A stretch of DNA of 64,000 nucleotides, taken from the NCBI RefSeq assembly GCF_002099425.1, contig NW_018344253.1:124001-188000 (forward strand), read 5' to 3'. How positions within the stretch are numbered: position 1 is the first letter of the stretch; every line of letters begins with the position of its first letter. The stretch is from Phascolarctos cinereus (lineage: Eukaryota; Chordata; Mammalia; Diprotodontia; Phascolarctidae). Positions 47,795 to 59,907 of this stretch are shown here, piece by piece. The notes beneath the pieces were generated by a model, which worked only from the letters and a program-made list of their open reading frames with translations, was not told the DNA's origin and made no database searches. The position numbers and the translations under genes are program-made.

Positions 47795-48454
47795 CTGGAG
47801 GGAAGGGACAGATTACTGAGGTTAACACCTTCAGATTCTTCAAAGAGCAGATTCTTTTTTTCACTTCAATGAATGAAGGTTTTTGATTTTTTGTTCAAGA
47901 GACAAAAAATGTCCCCCTGACATCAGCTGGAATGACAGACAAAAGGATGAGCTGCAAAATCACTTGGTCTGGCTCCAAGGCAGCAGAGAATTTTACTGCC
48001 CCACTCCCTCCCCCAAATGAAAGCATATGTGGTACAAGACTCATTTCTCTGCCAGGTTGTTCAAAGAACTGGGCATATGGGACAGCAATACCACCCCCCC
48101 CCAAAAAAAGAAAAAATCCAGGTACTTCATATAATGCCAATTTTTTAGATGTGTTAGTTTTCCTAAACTACTTTTCCCCCTTTATTCTTGATTATAATGG
48201 AAAGGGAAGAGGGAGAGACTCCTTGTTATAAGGAATGGCTTTCTAGGAGGGGTGAAAGAGAGATTCTTTGGACCAAGGGATGCACTCTGGAAAGGGGAGG
48301 GATCCCTTTTAATAAGGGACATGTTTTTCTGGAAGGAGGAGGGTACAACAATTTCTTGTTATAAGGAATGGTTCAATGGGAATGGAGAAAGATACACTGG
48401 GAAATATAGGGGAAGTTATAACTAAAGATAACAATAAATTTTTTTTAAAAAGTC

Positions 48455-49130
48455 CTAGAAACAGGGATGGCACTCTACCCTTGAGAACAAAATGAAGATC
48501 TTTGCCTTCAAGGAGCTTCCTGTCTAACAGATGAAATAAAACAAATAAGGGTAAGATACATCATTACATAAGTGCATTGGAAGGGTACAAATTAAAGTGC
48601 TATGTGAAGATATGGGGAGATAAATTACCTAAGGGGGGGAGGGGAGATAGAGGAGCCCTGGAAGAGGTACATTAGGATGGGGCTTTAAAAGATAGGCAGG
48701 AATCTAACTGGTGAACTGAGGATGGCATTCCAAGCATAAGGAGTGGCTTGAATCAAGGTCTGGAGGCATGAGAACACTGGCACAGTTCAAGGCATAGAGT
48801 TGTCCAGTTGGCCTAAAGAACAGAGTATGTGGAGGGGAGTAAAATGAGACGAGGATGGAAATATACCAGGTCCTAGAGGACTTTGAATGCCAGGGAGAAG
48901 AGCATAAACTTTAATTAGGAGGCAACAGGGAGCCACTCACAATTTTTGAAATAATGGAGTAACGTGACCAGATTTATGGGCAAGGAAGGTTAAACTGGGA
49001 GCAGCAGGAAGAATGGATTTGAATAGGAGACGGTGGATTTGGGAAGACTTCTTTTTTAAAATAACTTAGGTATAAATGCCAAGAGTGTGTACGAGGTGGT
49101 CGCAGTAGGGGAAAAAGAAGAGAGGTGAGA
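48455..49130 (-). mobile_element. L2 LINE fragment
   Basis: Antisense L2 3' and ORF2 regions (caaggagcttcctgtctaac, caacagggagccactcac). Confidence 0.75.
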
Positions 49131-49422
49131 TTGAAGCAATGTTTCAGAGAACTGATGTCTTTGTAATACCTGCATGTGAAAAGGTAGGGAGGAAGAAGAG
49201 TCTCCAATAATCTTAGGCTATTGAGTAAATGGTGACACCAAAGACACAAAGTAATCTTTAGTCCACACTATATTGCTGATTAATTAATTCATTGTTTATT
49301 AGCTGCTGTATTAAGACTTTTTCTTTCAAACTCGGGGCAAGGAGCCCTGCCCACATATACATTAGCACACACACAGTGGGTTGGAGAGGTTGTTTCATTT
49401 TCGTCAAGAGAAGCTTTCTTAC

Positions 49423-49511
49423 CATCTTCTGTACAAAAATAAAATCTTTGCTGTAAGTGGCTAGTGCTTTGTTAAATAGTTTTCTTTCTAGGGAGGTCCA
49501 CTTGTCCGATC
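49423..49511 (-). CDS. TRERF1: TRERF1 exon: first half of the SANT domain
   Basis: The 89-bp exon follows ttctcttag and ends AAGATG|GTAAGA. It encodes (G)[20 protein letters not shown] and then KDFIFVQKM, helices 1 and 2 of the SANT domain, matching human TRERF1. The first two bases (GA) complete a Gly codon begun in the preceding exon, so that exon must end in phase 1. In human the preceding sequence ends in Gly after the ELM2 region. No ELM2 coding sequence was found between 49.5 and 64 kb, so it probably lies beyond the right edge. Confidence 0.92.
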
Positions 49512-49514
49512 CTA

Positions 49515-50220
49515 AGAGAAAGCACAAACATCACATAAGCATCTCGACCATTTCTTAAGTGATTCTCTCTCCTCACAAATCTCAAGTGTTTCCTCTTTGT
49601 TGGTTATAAATTGACATCAGTCATGTGACAGAAAGCAGGAATGTGATAGTCCACAATTTACACTGTGGCCTTAAAAATGGGTTTAGATATGCTGAGAGAG
49701 CCTTAGCTTGCCAGGGGGAAATCTTTGAACCACCTGCCTAAACAAGGAAATCTCGCCAGTGCATTTTTTTATTTTTACAATAAAATACAGGTAATATATT
49801 TTGAAACTAAGTCAATGCGCAGCCCACATGGATCCCTATGCACAGTTTAGTGGCTCATGTTTCTATTTTAGTTTGACCAGTTTTAGAGGATTTTTCAACT
49901 CTCTGGTGCTTTGCCCCCACCCACAATATCTCAAGAGAGTACTGTATGGCACCCTGCAAAGTGGTGAAGCCATCAGCTTCCCTTGCCAAGCACACAGTTC
50001 CCAAAACTCAAGGTAGAGAGGGATGTGGATAAAGGAACTTTATTTATTAGTTGAGGAAAACAAATCAATCTCTTTTATGAGTTTTTGGAAAATGTGAATA
50101 GCCATCCTCTCCAGAAGAAAGGTCCCCTTACAAGCATGCACCAGGAAGAGCTCCCAGCAAAATCTGCCTCTCCTAGACCCAAAGATCTCTCCAGTGTGTT
50201 CTTCACAAAGTTGCTAAAGT
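49515..50220. other. TRERF1 intron, nothing recognised
   Basis: Single-copy looking sequence next to the SANT exon, without a visible exon or repeat. Confidence 0.4.
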
Positions 50221-50224
50221 GATT

Positions 50225-50241
50225 CTCCTAAAGTAATAATA

Positions 50242-50273
<32 letters not shown>

Positions 50274-51026
50274 AACAATAGCTAATATTTATATAGCACT
50301 TATTATGTGCCAGGCATGGTACTAAGTGCTTTACAATTATCATCTCATTTAATCTTCAAACTACGCCAGGAGGTAGGTGCTATTATTATCCTCATTTTAC
50401 AGATGAGGAAACTGAGGCAAACAGCGGTTAAGTGACTGGCTCAGGGTCACACAGCAAGTAAATGTCTGAGGTTGTATTTGAACTCAGGTCTGTCTGACTC
50501 TAGGCCCAGGGCTCTATCCACTGCACCACCTAGCTGCCAAAAAGTGAAAGTCTATTAGGGTATATAGTGGCACAAGTCTGCAATCCCACGAACTGGGGGA
50601 GGCCAAAACTGAAAGATCAGCTGAGTCTGAAGTTCTGAGGTAGGGCTGGGCTCAGGTGTCTATACTAATTCTATCTAGCACCTGGGAAGTGGACAGCCAC
50701 CAAGGCGCCAAAGGAGAAGCCAAACAACTCAGGTCTGTAAAACAAAGCAGGTTAAACACTCATAGTGATAAGTAAGGTGATCAGGTCTGGAAGGGCAGCT
50801 AGGTGATGCAGTGGATAGATCGCTGGCCCTGCAGTCAGCAGGACGTGAGTTCAAACCCAGCCTCAGACACTTACTGGCTGTGTGACCCTGAGCAAGTCAC
50901 TTAACCCTGTTTGCCTTAGTTCCTTCATCTGTGAAAAGGAAATGACAAACCATTCTAGTATCTTTGCCAATGCAACCCCAAATGGGGTCATGAAGAGTTA
51001 GACACGACCTCAACGACAACAGGTCT
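50225..51026. mobile_element. Head-to-head CORE-SINE pair
   Basis: Antisense copy 50,225-50,540, beginning with a (GAT)n tail at 50,240-50,272. Sense copy 50,794-51,026 (gggcagctaggtgatgcagt to gacctcaacgacaac). Confidence 0.85.
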
Positions 51027-51059
51027 GTGAGTGGCCACTTAACTTCCTGGCTGAGGGAG

Positions 51060-51600
51060 ACAGGGAGATCCTTTCATCTTCCCTTTCCAGCCCCACTTGC
51101 AGACAAAACCCTAACTCCTTCCATGTCACCTCCTTTAATTCAGTAAACTCCAACGGGGCACCCTGTTGCCTTTAAGATCAAATACGAGCTATTCTTTAGT
51201 ACTTAAAGCCATTAACAACCTGGCATCCAAACTACCGTTCCAGTTTTCTTAAAAATGACTTTCCTTCCGCTGCTCAGGAATCAAGTCATACTGGGCTTCC
51301 CGCTGTTCCTCACACATGAATAATATTTAATCTTCCATCTCCATGTCTTTGTCTGCAATGCCCCTCTCCTTGTCTCCACCTCCTACAGTCCTTTCTTTCA
51401 GATCTCTGCTCAAATGCCACCTTCTACACAAAGCCTTTCCTGATGCCTCCAGCTACTACCGCCTTCCCCACCACAATATACTTGTATATGCTTATGCTGA
51501 CTTTTCCAATTGAGTGTAGACTCCTTGAGGGTAGAGATGTTCCTTTTTTGTCTCTGTATTCTTTGTGCCTGGCACATAATGGGGCTTAAAAAATGCCAGT
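51060..51600 (+). mobile_element. L2 LINE 3' end
   Basis: cctccagctactaccgcctt, agactccttgagggtagaga and gtgcctggcacataatgggg. Confidence 0.8.
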
Positions 51601-52090
51601 GGGTTATTTGAATGATCACTTTCAACAAGTCAGAAGGAAAAAGGTGAGTTTGCAAGAGAAAAGCAAAGGTTCCAGGGCCAGAACTCATGCAGACACAGGC
51701 TACATTAAAGGCTGTCTCAACTTCCAGAGTTCTACTGTCTCCACGTTTCTTAAGCTCCCCAATTACTATAGTTCCCACCAACGTGTTTGTGTCCCGGTCA
51801 TCTTGGCAACTCAAATCCTCCATTATCCTGATTGTGGGCACAGCCTGGCTGCTAAAATCTCTCAGAAAGTTCACTAACAGCCATGTGAATTTAAAACACA
51901 AATAACAAAATACAGCATTTGCCAGGCAGCAGAGGGGTTAGAAGCCCTTAATCCCTTAATAAATGTTAACCAGTTTACACTTAACTGCCCTGCCAAGCCC
52001 CAGAGAAGCTGTTTCAAGTAGCCACAAGCCCCCTGGGTTTTCCTTTGCTTGTGGATGAGGGAAACAAGAATAAAAATAAAAAATAACTTG
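51600..52090. other. Single-copy sequence of unknown nature
   Basis: Minus-strand frames are unusually open (for example VPTIRIMEDLSCQDDRDTNT) but match no family I know. It adjoins the candidate exon at 52.1-52.3 kb. Confidence 0.3.
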
Positions 52091-52091
52091 C

Positions 52092-52332
52092 CTTTATAGA
52101 GGCTGTTAACATTCCCCACTGGATACTGGCAGTTTTTTAAAAGCTCTCTTCCAATGTTATTGGCAAAGGTAAGAGATTGCGACCTCTTCTCAGTGGGTTC
52201 AACGAGCATCTTGCTCTCAATACACTGATGAGTGAAGCCGTCAAAAGGAGCCCGCCCAGGCGGCTGTCGTACCTGGAAAGTGTCAACGCCTCGTGGATGA
52301 ATTGGACGAAGTTCAGATGGACTAAATATCTT
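52092..52332 (-). other. Unassigned candidate exon upstream of the TRERF1 SANT exons
   Basis: This single-copy, CpG-containing stretch reads open on the minus strand for 80 codons, including KIFSPSELRPIHPRGVDTFQ and EKRSQSLTFANNIGRELLKN. It follows a possible acceptor (tctgtgtgccag) and ends TATAAAG|GCAAGT, a textbook GC-AG donor. It would end in phase 1, the phase required by the SANT exon at 49,511. I do not recognise the protein, and it lacks ELM2 features. Two other frames (one minus, one plus) are also open here, so openness alone is weak evidence. It could be an alternative TRERF1 exon, a decayed unknown gene or chance. Confidence 0.25.
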
Positions 52333-52439
52333 CTGGCACACAGAGGCTTGTTGGCAAGAGAGCTCAAAGTCACAGTGGGATCATTCCTGGAGGACGGAGG
52401 CCAACTCCTCCAATGAAGCCATTTGTGTGTCCCTAGTAT

Positions 52440-53180
52440 CGTCTCCCTCCTTGATTTTCCTTGAGTATATATTGTGTCTCTCCAGTAGAATGCAGGCTTC
52501 ACGTTTATGGCTTTGTACCCTAAATGTCTTTGCATACAGCAGGTGCTTAATAAATGTTTGCTAAATTACAAGGTTGCCTTAGTGGGTGAAGGGGACTAGA
52601 CTTTTGATTTCATAAGTGAGCTACCAGTAAAAGAAACCTGCTTTCCCAATGTGGACTGGCAATCATTCACCAATTTGTAGTCTTAAAGAGTTAAAAGAGG
52701 CACTGAGACTTTAAGTGATTTGTCCAGAATCCCACAGTCAGTATGTGTCAGAGGCTGGACCTAAACCCAAAATGTCCTAAATGGCATGTCAATTCTACAT
52801 CCAATATACCACAGTGACATACTGTGGTCAAATAAAAACTTTGATTTAAGGTCTACAAAGTGCTTTCCTCACAAAATCCCTATAAAGTCAATAATGTAAG
52901 TATCAGCTCCATTTTATAAAGAGGAAACTCAGTCACAGGACATCAAATGACTGGTTCATGGTCACATAACATATGTCAGAGTAAGGAAAAACTTAGAGAT
53001 CATAGAGGTACAAGAAACCTTAGAGGTCATCTACTCTATCCTCATTTAGAAGATGAGGAAACTGAGACCCACTGATACTAAGTGACTTACTTAGGAGGCA
53101 GGAAGTGTCAGAGGTGGGATCTGAACCCAGGACCTTTCAATCAGTCAGTTCTCATCCCACTGTACTATGCTGCCTCCCAC
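52440..53180. mobile_element. L2 3' end and antisense MIR/L3 pieces
   Basis: Sense L2 terminus at 52,460-52,565 (agcaggtgcttaataaatgt), then antisense MIR/L3-like sequence at about 52,690-52,780, 52,850-52,980 and 53,000-53,180. Confidence 0.6.
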
Positions 53181-54250
53181 GAGCACAGCAATTCTGATTC
53201 TGTGATCAGAGACATTTCTACTGAAGTGTTGGAATCCAGACTATTGTTCTCTGAGAATCCAAATTCTATGTAGCCTGCTCCCCTCCCTACCATTCACCCC
53301 AAGAACACTGTCTCCAAGATAGTCCTGACACGTCCACTGTCCCTGCTTCCTTACACAGCTGTGTGAGGGTTTGTCTTCCAAAAACATCAGGGTTCCCAGG
53401 TCATATCTGTAAAGTGTCCCAGGTTTATTTCTTCCCCTTGATGAGGAAAGTAACTTCTTGGACCCTCAAAAAGGGCAATGTCTCCAATAAGACTCTAGGA
53501 TTCTATACACTGTCACTGGGAAGACGAAGCCAAATGGGCAGGAGCCAGGCAGCTCAGAAGAACCATTTCCCAGCCTAGATTCTGTCTCCCTCGTTAGGGC
53601 TCAGTGAGCACATCACCAGCTTCTCAAACATATCTGCTCATAGCTCACCTCACACTGACGGGCACAGCACCCATCTAATCCAATCTAAGAAACATTAAAA
53701 CACCTACTGTGCGCAAGGTGCTGAGGCTATAAGGAAGAAAAAAAACAATTCTTGTCCCCAACTAGCTTACAACCTATTGAGGGGAATACAACACAACAAC
53801 AGGTCTCCCATGCTATGAACCACCCTTCCCACGAAGGAAAGAGGTAAGAGATAGACATGACTTCCCAAAAGTGAAGGGCTGAGAGTTTCTCTTGACTCAT
53901 TCAAGTTTGAATACCATGAAAGTGAAAGGGAGGGTCAAAGTAATGCCAGTGAGACTTGAAAAATTAACAGGGAAGTTAGTCATGCTCAGCCAGGTACATC
54001 ACTGAACAACATAAAATATGCCAACACCTGAAATGAATCATCTTCTTCCCTCCCTCACTCCAGTCTGTAAAATGTATACTGCCTCAAATTCTTTCCATCC
54101 TTCCACATCCAGCTCAGATACTAAGTCTTCCATCAAAGCTGCTTCTCCTTCGAGGCTGTCTCCACTCAAACTGATCATATTGCTTAGATGCTGGTGGGAG
54201 TTGCCTACTGTACCCCAACCCCCAAACCCAGGCATTCTTTCTCACTCCTT
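53180..54250. other. Mostly unassigned, with an L2 scrap
   Basis: An antisense L2 3' fragment lies at 53,695-53,800 (cacctactgtgcgcaaggtg). No gene is recognised. Confidence 0.4.
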
Positions 54251-54259
54251 TCTCAAGGG

Positions 54260-56000
54260 GCTCAGCCTTCCTCTCCCCTACGATCCCAAAACTTTAACTG
54301 AAGAAATTCACTATATATATGTCAATGTTCCCTTAAGTACCTTGTTCTTCTGGTTCATCAACCTCAACTACAAATTCACCTCATGAATGGTCACCCCCTA
54401 AATCTCACCATCATCCACAAGGGTTTCACTTTCATGATCAAGAATGCAGAAATTCCTCCATCCGACCACAACCTGCTATCATGCCATCTATCCTTTGTCC
54501 TCACCATGACCTCAACCTGTTGGAGCTCTCTCTTAGGGGAGCACTCTGGCTTCACTTTCCTTTCTTCTCAAACTTGACCTTATATTTAATTATCATCTCT
54601 ATGCAGATGATTCACAGATATTTTTCCAATTCTAACCTCTCTCCTGACCTCCAGGCTCTCATCTCCAACTGCCTATTATAGACCTGAAATTCAACATGTA
54701 CAAAACTGAACTTATCATCTTTGCCCCCCAAACCCTCCCTCCTTCCAAACTTTCCTATTACTATATCAAAGGTACTACTTTGCTTCCAGTCATCCAGGCT
54801 CAAAACCTAGGTATCACTCTCAATTCTTTACTCTTTTTCACCCTGAATACCTAATCAGCTGTCAAATCCCATCATTTTTCTCATTTCTGAGAAATGGGAC
54901 TTCTCCATTATGTCCCAGAAAGCTTATTATTGGGATAACTTCATTATCCTGCAAGATCTTATCAGCCTTAGTACTCCACCTCATCATGACACTCTACCCC
55001 TCTGTTTGGAGAGTAAGGGGCATCAACTCCAAATCTCCACTTAAGGAGAGAGCTCAGTTCAGACATCTCTCCTCATTTCTGACCTGGATTTACTACTTTG
55101 GGACTTCTCCAACTGACTTCTCCATCATGCCCCCTGAGTTGGGTAATTTTGCCACACTCCCCCCACCCCCAGCTTTTCAACTTCCTTTTGTACACTGTCT
55201 TCCCCTATTAGACTGGAAGCTCCTCAAAGGCAGGGGTTTTTTCTTTATATCAGTATCTTCGGCATTCAGCACAGTGCCTGACACACTGTAGGAGCTTGGT
55301 AATAAAGGTTTATTGACTTCTGACTATTTTTACCTTTGTAACAATGCTCCCCCTTTGACGATGCCACCCTGGTCTGGGCGCTTGTCACCTCACTCTTAGA
55401 ATACTGCAACAGCTGGTTGGTTGGTCCCCCTGCCTCAAACTAGCCCCACCCAGCCCATCTTCCACTCAGCTATTGAGACGATCTTTCTAAAATGCAGGTC
55501 TGATTATAAACTCCAACGGCTCCCTATTACTTCCAGGATCAGATTTTAAATCCTCTGTTTGGTTTTTAAAGTCCTTCATAACCTGGCCCCTTTCTACCTT
55601 TCTGGTCTTCTCATATTTTACTCCTATCCCTCCATGGCCTCTGCAACCCAGTGATACTGGTCTTCTTGCCCTTCCTCAAAAGGAAACTCCACCTCCCAAC
55701 TCTGGGCATTTTTACTGACTGTTCACATGCCTGAAACATTCTCCCTTCTCATTTCTGTCTCTTGGCTTCCTTAGGCCTCAGCTAAAATTCCACCTTCTCT
55801 AAAAAGTCTTTCCTGATCCCCTTTCTCCTTTATCTATCTTCTTTATAGTCATTTCCATGTTGGCTCCCCTGTTAGTCTGTGAGCTCAGTGAGGGCAGGAG
55901 CTATCTTTCACTTTTCTTTGTAACCCCAGCGCTTAACACAGTGCCTGCTAGTTATGCCACAGCAGGTGCTTAATAAATGCTAGCTGACTGACTGATGGAC
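54260..56000 (+). mobile_element. Two tandem L2 copies, the first with reverse-transcriptase relics
   Basis: The first copy (54,260-55,320) retains SNSNLSPDLQALISNCLL and neighbouring pieces of the L2 reverse transcriptase, in broken frames. It ends agcacagtgcctgacacact. The second (55,320-56,000) carries the ORF2 C-terminal part and its own 3' terminus (agcaggtgcttaataaatgc). Confidence 0.8.
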
Positions 56001-56019
56001 ATTAAGAACAATACCAGGA

Positions 56020-56560
56020 CAGCACAGAAGCAGAGGCAAGAATGGATAACACAGGTTGGACATACAAAAGATTAAAGAAGTCAGAGTAAGAGGCAAGACC
56101 GCTGAGGTTCATTCAGAAAGGTTTTATTAGAAGAGGTGCGCCTACAGGTGGACTTTGAAGGAAAGGTCCAAACAAAATGGCATTAAACACAAAATGGCCA
56201 CGGGGCCATAAATCTAGACAAGCAAAGGACCACAGAGTCATCATCTATTCCAACAAGCTTATTTTACAGACACAGAAACCTAGGGGTTGGATAACCTGTC
56301 CAAGGGCACACAGATAGTACATTTTTAATCAATTTTAAAATAGGGCACAGTCTCAGGAAGATGTGAATTCAAATCCAGCCTCAGATTCTTCTGAGATGTG
56401 TGATCCTGGGCAAGTCACTTCACCTCTATTTGCCTCAGTTTCCTCATCTATAAAAATGGGGACAGGATAATAACAACCCCTACCCTCCAAGGCTGTTGTG
56501 AGGATTACAAGAGATAATGATTGTAAAGTGCTTAGCAGAGTGCCTGGCACATAGTACCCA
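56020..56560. mobile_element. Antisense L2 scrap and MIR-type SINEs
   Basis: L2-like antisense at 56,020-56,170, an antisense MIR piece near 56,220-56,330, and a sense SINE at 56,345-56,560 (gtgatcctgggcaagtcact to gtgcctggcacatag). Confidence 0.6.
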
Positions 56561-56789
56561 ATAACAGGAATATTGTTAATGTCAAATATAACATTCCCTT
56601 CTATGTCAAAAGGCCCTACTGACAGTAAGAAAGCCCCCCTCCAATGATTCTAGGAATGTCCATGCATCCCTCCTGCTCTTGAGAGGGAAGGGGCTTTCTT
56701 ACCATCAGTATGGCTTTTTGACAGAAAAAGGAATATTATATTTGATATTAACAAAATTCCTGTCAGCAGCTATTTAAATGTTAGCTATC

Positions 56790-56950
56790 ATTATCATAGA
56801 TGGCTCAGTGGGTAGAACGCTGGGCCTGGAGTCAGGAAGACCAGAGTTTAAATCTGACCTTGAACACTTACTAGATATGTGACCCTGGGCAACTCACTTA
56901 ACCACTCAGTGCCCCAGGCAACCAACTCTCCGCATTAGAATGAGGGGAAT
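56790..56950 (+). mobile_element. CORE-SINE
   Basis: atggctcagtgggtagaacg, tgtgaccctgggcaactcac. Confidence 0.8.
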
Positions 56951-57067
56951 TCTTGCACCAAATAAATCATAGGTCTGGAAACTCATACCACTTATGTTCC
57001 AAGGAAAATGTTTTTACAATTAACAAAGCACCTCAAAAAATGTGGGTTATTATTATTATTTTAAAAG

Positions 57068-57264
57068 AGGAGTTCTTAACTATCTTTTCATGTTACAAAC
57101 CCTTCTGGCAGTCTGGTGAAGACTATGCATCCCTTTTCTCAGTAGAAAGTTCTTAAATGCATAAAATAAAATATATAGGATTTCAAAGTAAACTGGTTAT
57201 ATTGAAATAGTTATTAAAATGTTTAAAAGAAAACAAGTTCATAGATGCCAAGTTAAGAACCCCT
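57068..57264. mobile_element. hAT-type MITE with 14-bp terminal inverted repeats
   Basis: The ends AGGAGTTCTTAACT and AGTTAAGAACCCCT are inverted repeats with one mismatch. The interior has accctt-type motifs such as ttctggcagtctggtgaaga and aaatgcataaaataaaatat, known from an ancient amniote hAT family. No clear target duplication remains. Confidence 0.7.
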
Positions 57265-57297
57265 GTTCTAAAAAAAATAGCACCATATGATAGTATG

Positions 57298-57545
57298 TGC
57301 AACTAGGTAGCTCAGTGGATAAAGCGCTGAAGTCTAAAGTAGGGAAGACCTGAGTTCAAATCTGGCCTCAGACATTTATTAGCTATGTGACCCTGGAGCA
57401 AGTCATTTAACTCTGTTTGCCTCAGTTTCCTCATCTGTCAAATGAACTGGAGAAGGAAATGGTGAACCACTCCAGTAGCTTTGCCAGGAAAACCCCAAAA
57501 GGGGTCCTAAAAAGCCAGACACAATTGAAACAGCTCAACATAGGG
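57298..57545 (+). mobile_element. CORE-SINE, long form
   Basis: caactaggtagctcagtgga, tgtgaccctggagcaagtca, ending gaaacagctcaacat. Confidence 0.85.
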
Positions 57546-57823
57546 TGGTATAGACTACGAACTGCAGCATACAGAAAGAGTCTCTCAGGATGTCAGAGGA
57601 AAAGATTAATCCCTAAGGGATGGGTGTGGTCAGGCAAGGAGGCAGAGGAGGGCTTTGAAGAAAGGGTAGGACTTAAGGGAAAAAAAAAGGAGGTTACCCT
57701 AGGTAGGAAGAAGAGGGTAACCAAAAGGGAGAAAGAGGAATGCCTAGCATGTATGTGTTGAAGTGATTCTGAGTACTCCTGTCTGGATGAATTTATTTGT
57801 CCAAAATGGCGGTCTGCTTACAG

Positions 57824-58293
57824 CAGTGATTCTCAAACTTTTTTTTAAAGGGTTATATCTATTGATATGCACCATGTAAGAAAGGAAATTTGATAAAATT
57901 TTTAAACTATCTATTAATTCATTTAAAATAATAATAACAAATCCATTATGTCAACATATATATTTTTACGAAAAGTAACTTTAACAAAAAAAAAGAAAAA
58001 AGCTGTAGTGAGAAGAGTAGAATTGTTTTACATATTTTTGTAATTCTCTTTAATAGATACTTATAAAAGACACTTAGATTCTCCTATCTGCTTCTGCGTT
58101 CAATCTGTTGTGACATGTTGTTTTGTTATGTTGTGTGATATGTTTGTTGTTGTTGTTAAGTATATGAAGAAAATCCAGCCTCATATAGATAGCCAGTTTG
58201 AAAAGGGATGAGTATTTAGGTGAATAACAACTTAGTATTATGAAAATAATTTTGCCTTTATGGATCCTGGAGGAAGCTTGGCATGATCATCAC
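57824..58293. mobile_element. hAT-type DNA transposon relic
   Basis: Begins cagtgattctcaaactt, the classic hAT terminal repeat, and ends with a decayed partner (atcatcactg). Internal tatgaagaaaatccagcctc recalls an old hAT family shared with eutherians. Confidence 0.55.
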
Positions 58294-58294
58294 T

Positions 58295-58455
58295 GGATCA
58301 TACAGCCAGAATGAAAAGGGATCTCTGAGGTCATCTAGTCCAACTCCTCATTCTACAGTAGGGGAAACTGAGGCCCAGAGAAATAAAATGATTTGTCCAA
58401 GGTTACATACAAGTGATAAGAGGTAGGACTGGAAGCCAAATTCTCTGACTTTTCA
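58295..58455 (-). mobile_element. L3/MIR fragment, antisense
   Basis: tcatctagtccaactcctca and ggggaaactgaggcccagag. Confidence 0.65.
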
Positions 58456-58869
58456 TTGAAATACATATCATTTCCCCTCTCCCAAGTCTTTCAAGTTTCT
58501 TCATACATGAGGTGGAGACGATGACACTTGAGGTAGCTACTTCACAAGTCTTTGTGAGGAGAACACAGTATGAATGGGAGCTGTTAGTATTATCTTTGCC
58601 CCCTAGGTGCTCCTAATCCATCACCTCCTACTCTCTACTCTCCAAATCTGCCTTTAATACAAAATCAAGAGGCAGGCTGGTTTTCTGGGCTCTTTCCCCT
58701 GTCTGATGGAGATTTCTTCCCTGTTCTAGGTAAGCAATTGTTAATCCAGGTCTTTTTGGAATCTCCATTCAAAATATACAGGGTTTAATGCAAGCTTGAA
58801 ATTCTCCTTCCCCATCACATTTAATCTCGATTCCTAACAAACTCTCCATTTACTAAGTGCCAACCAATT

Positions 58870-59060
58870 AAAAAGAGCAAAGGGTTAATTTGCTGGAGTG
58901 CCCACAGGAGTCATTTGTGCTACCTCAAGATTCCTGGCTATTGGGCTGTTATCAGCAGGGGGCCCTAATAAGCCGATTAGAGCTAATTAGAAAGAGACTA
59001 ATTAACTGGGGGAAGCTGGTGCTGGAACAGCACCAAGAGGGGAAATGTTTGGAGTTCTGG
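58870..59060. promoter_or_regulatory. Candidate enhancer/insulator: CTCF-like site and homeodomain cluster
   Basis: A single-copy island holds tcagcagggggccct (58,952-58,966), close to the CTCF core CCAGCAGGGGGCGCT. It is followed within 50 bases by ccctaataagccgattag, agctaattag and gactaattaact, a dense set of TAAT homeodomain sites. It lies in a presumed TRERF1 intron. Motif evidence only. Confidence 0.4.
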
Positions 59061-59274
59061 TTGTCAGAGAAACAGATTCCTGAGATGCGGCTGATTTTAG
59101 GGAAGACATACAAAAATCCTGGCAGATGGGAAGAAAGAGATGCCAGGGGAGAGGGGTGAAGGAGACCTGCTGTGGGGCCTTGAAGAGAGCAGCTATTTTT
59201 ACCATTTATGAAGAACTGTCCCCACCTCCTAAAAGAGAGGTGATGGACTCTGTGTGCAGAAGAAGACACGTGTT

Positions 59275-59425
59275 TCTGGACACAGCCAGTGTAGAAATTT
59301 GTTTTTGCTTGACTATACAGATTTATTTTAAAGGGTTTTCTTTTTTTTTTCCTTCACTTTTTGTGTGGGGAGGTGAAAAGAATAGAAAATAAATGTTAAA
59401 GAAATTTAATTTTTAAAAAATATAT
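59275..59425 (+). mobile_element. L1 3' UTR fragment
   Basis: gaaatttgtttttgcttgac, tgtgtggggaggtgaaaag and an A-rich end. Confidence 0.65.
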
Positions 59426-59728
59426 AAATGCAAAAAAATTCTTTATGTAGGAGATCCAGTGCTGTTTTATTTAGGGAAGGTGTGGGTGGTTTAAGCTAAA
59501 GGTGCTCCAAAAACTACCTCTTTCAGCAGAGAGCAGAGCCAGATTATTCATTTTACAAATTATTATTGAGCAACTACTTGGTACAGGATACTGTATATAT
59601 TGTATAGTTATCTATCCTACTATAAAAGATATACACACACATATATATCTTACTATACATCCTATAAAGCCCATTTCACAGTTTCATAGGTTTGAAGCTT
59701 GGAAGGACACTTCAGACATCATCTAATA

Positions 59729-59907
59729 CAAAGGTGTCAAACTCAAGGCATTCCTGAGTGCCACAGGAACCAGATTAAAATATTACTGGGAAATGTTTGA
59801 CAAAATAAGTAAAAATACAATACAACATAGATAATATTAATTTGTGGTTTTCTAAATCAAAACGCAGACCCCAAAAGATCCACTTCTATTTGAGCTCAAC
59901 ACCATTG
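59729..59907. mobile_element. hAT-type MITE with 8-bp target-site duplication
   Basis: Terminal repeats caaaggtgtcaaactc and gagctcaacaccattg. Flanks atctaata (59,721-59,728) and atctagta (59,908-59,915) form an 8-bp duplication with one mismatch, the hAT hallmark. It is inserted within an antisense L3/MIR-like repeat (59,690-60,040) whose two halves join across it. Confidence 0.8.

Noticed and set aside
51410-51901. 163-codon minus-strand open frame
   Set aside because: Its C-terminal half is antisense L2. The first half is unrecognised and is only noted beside the 52.1-kb candidate.
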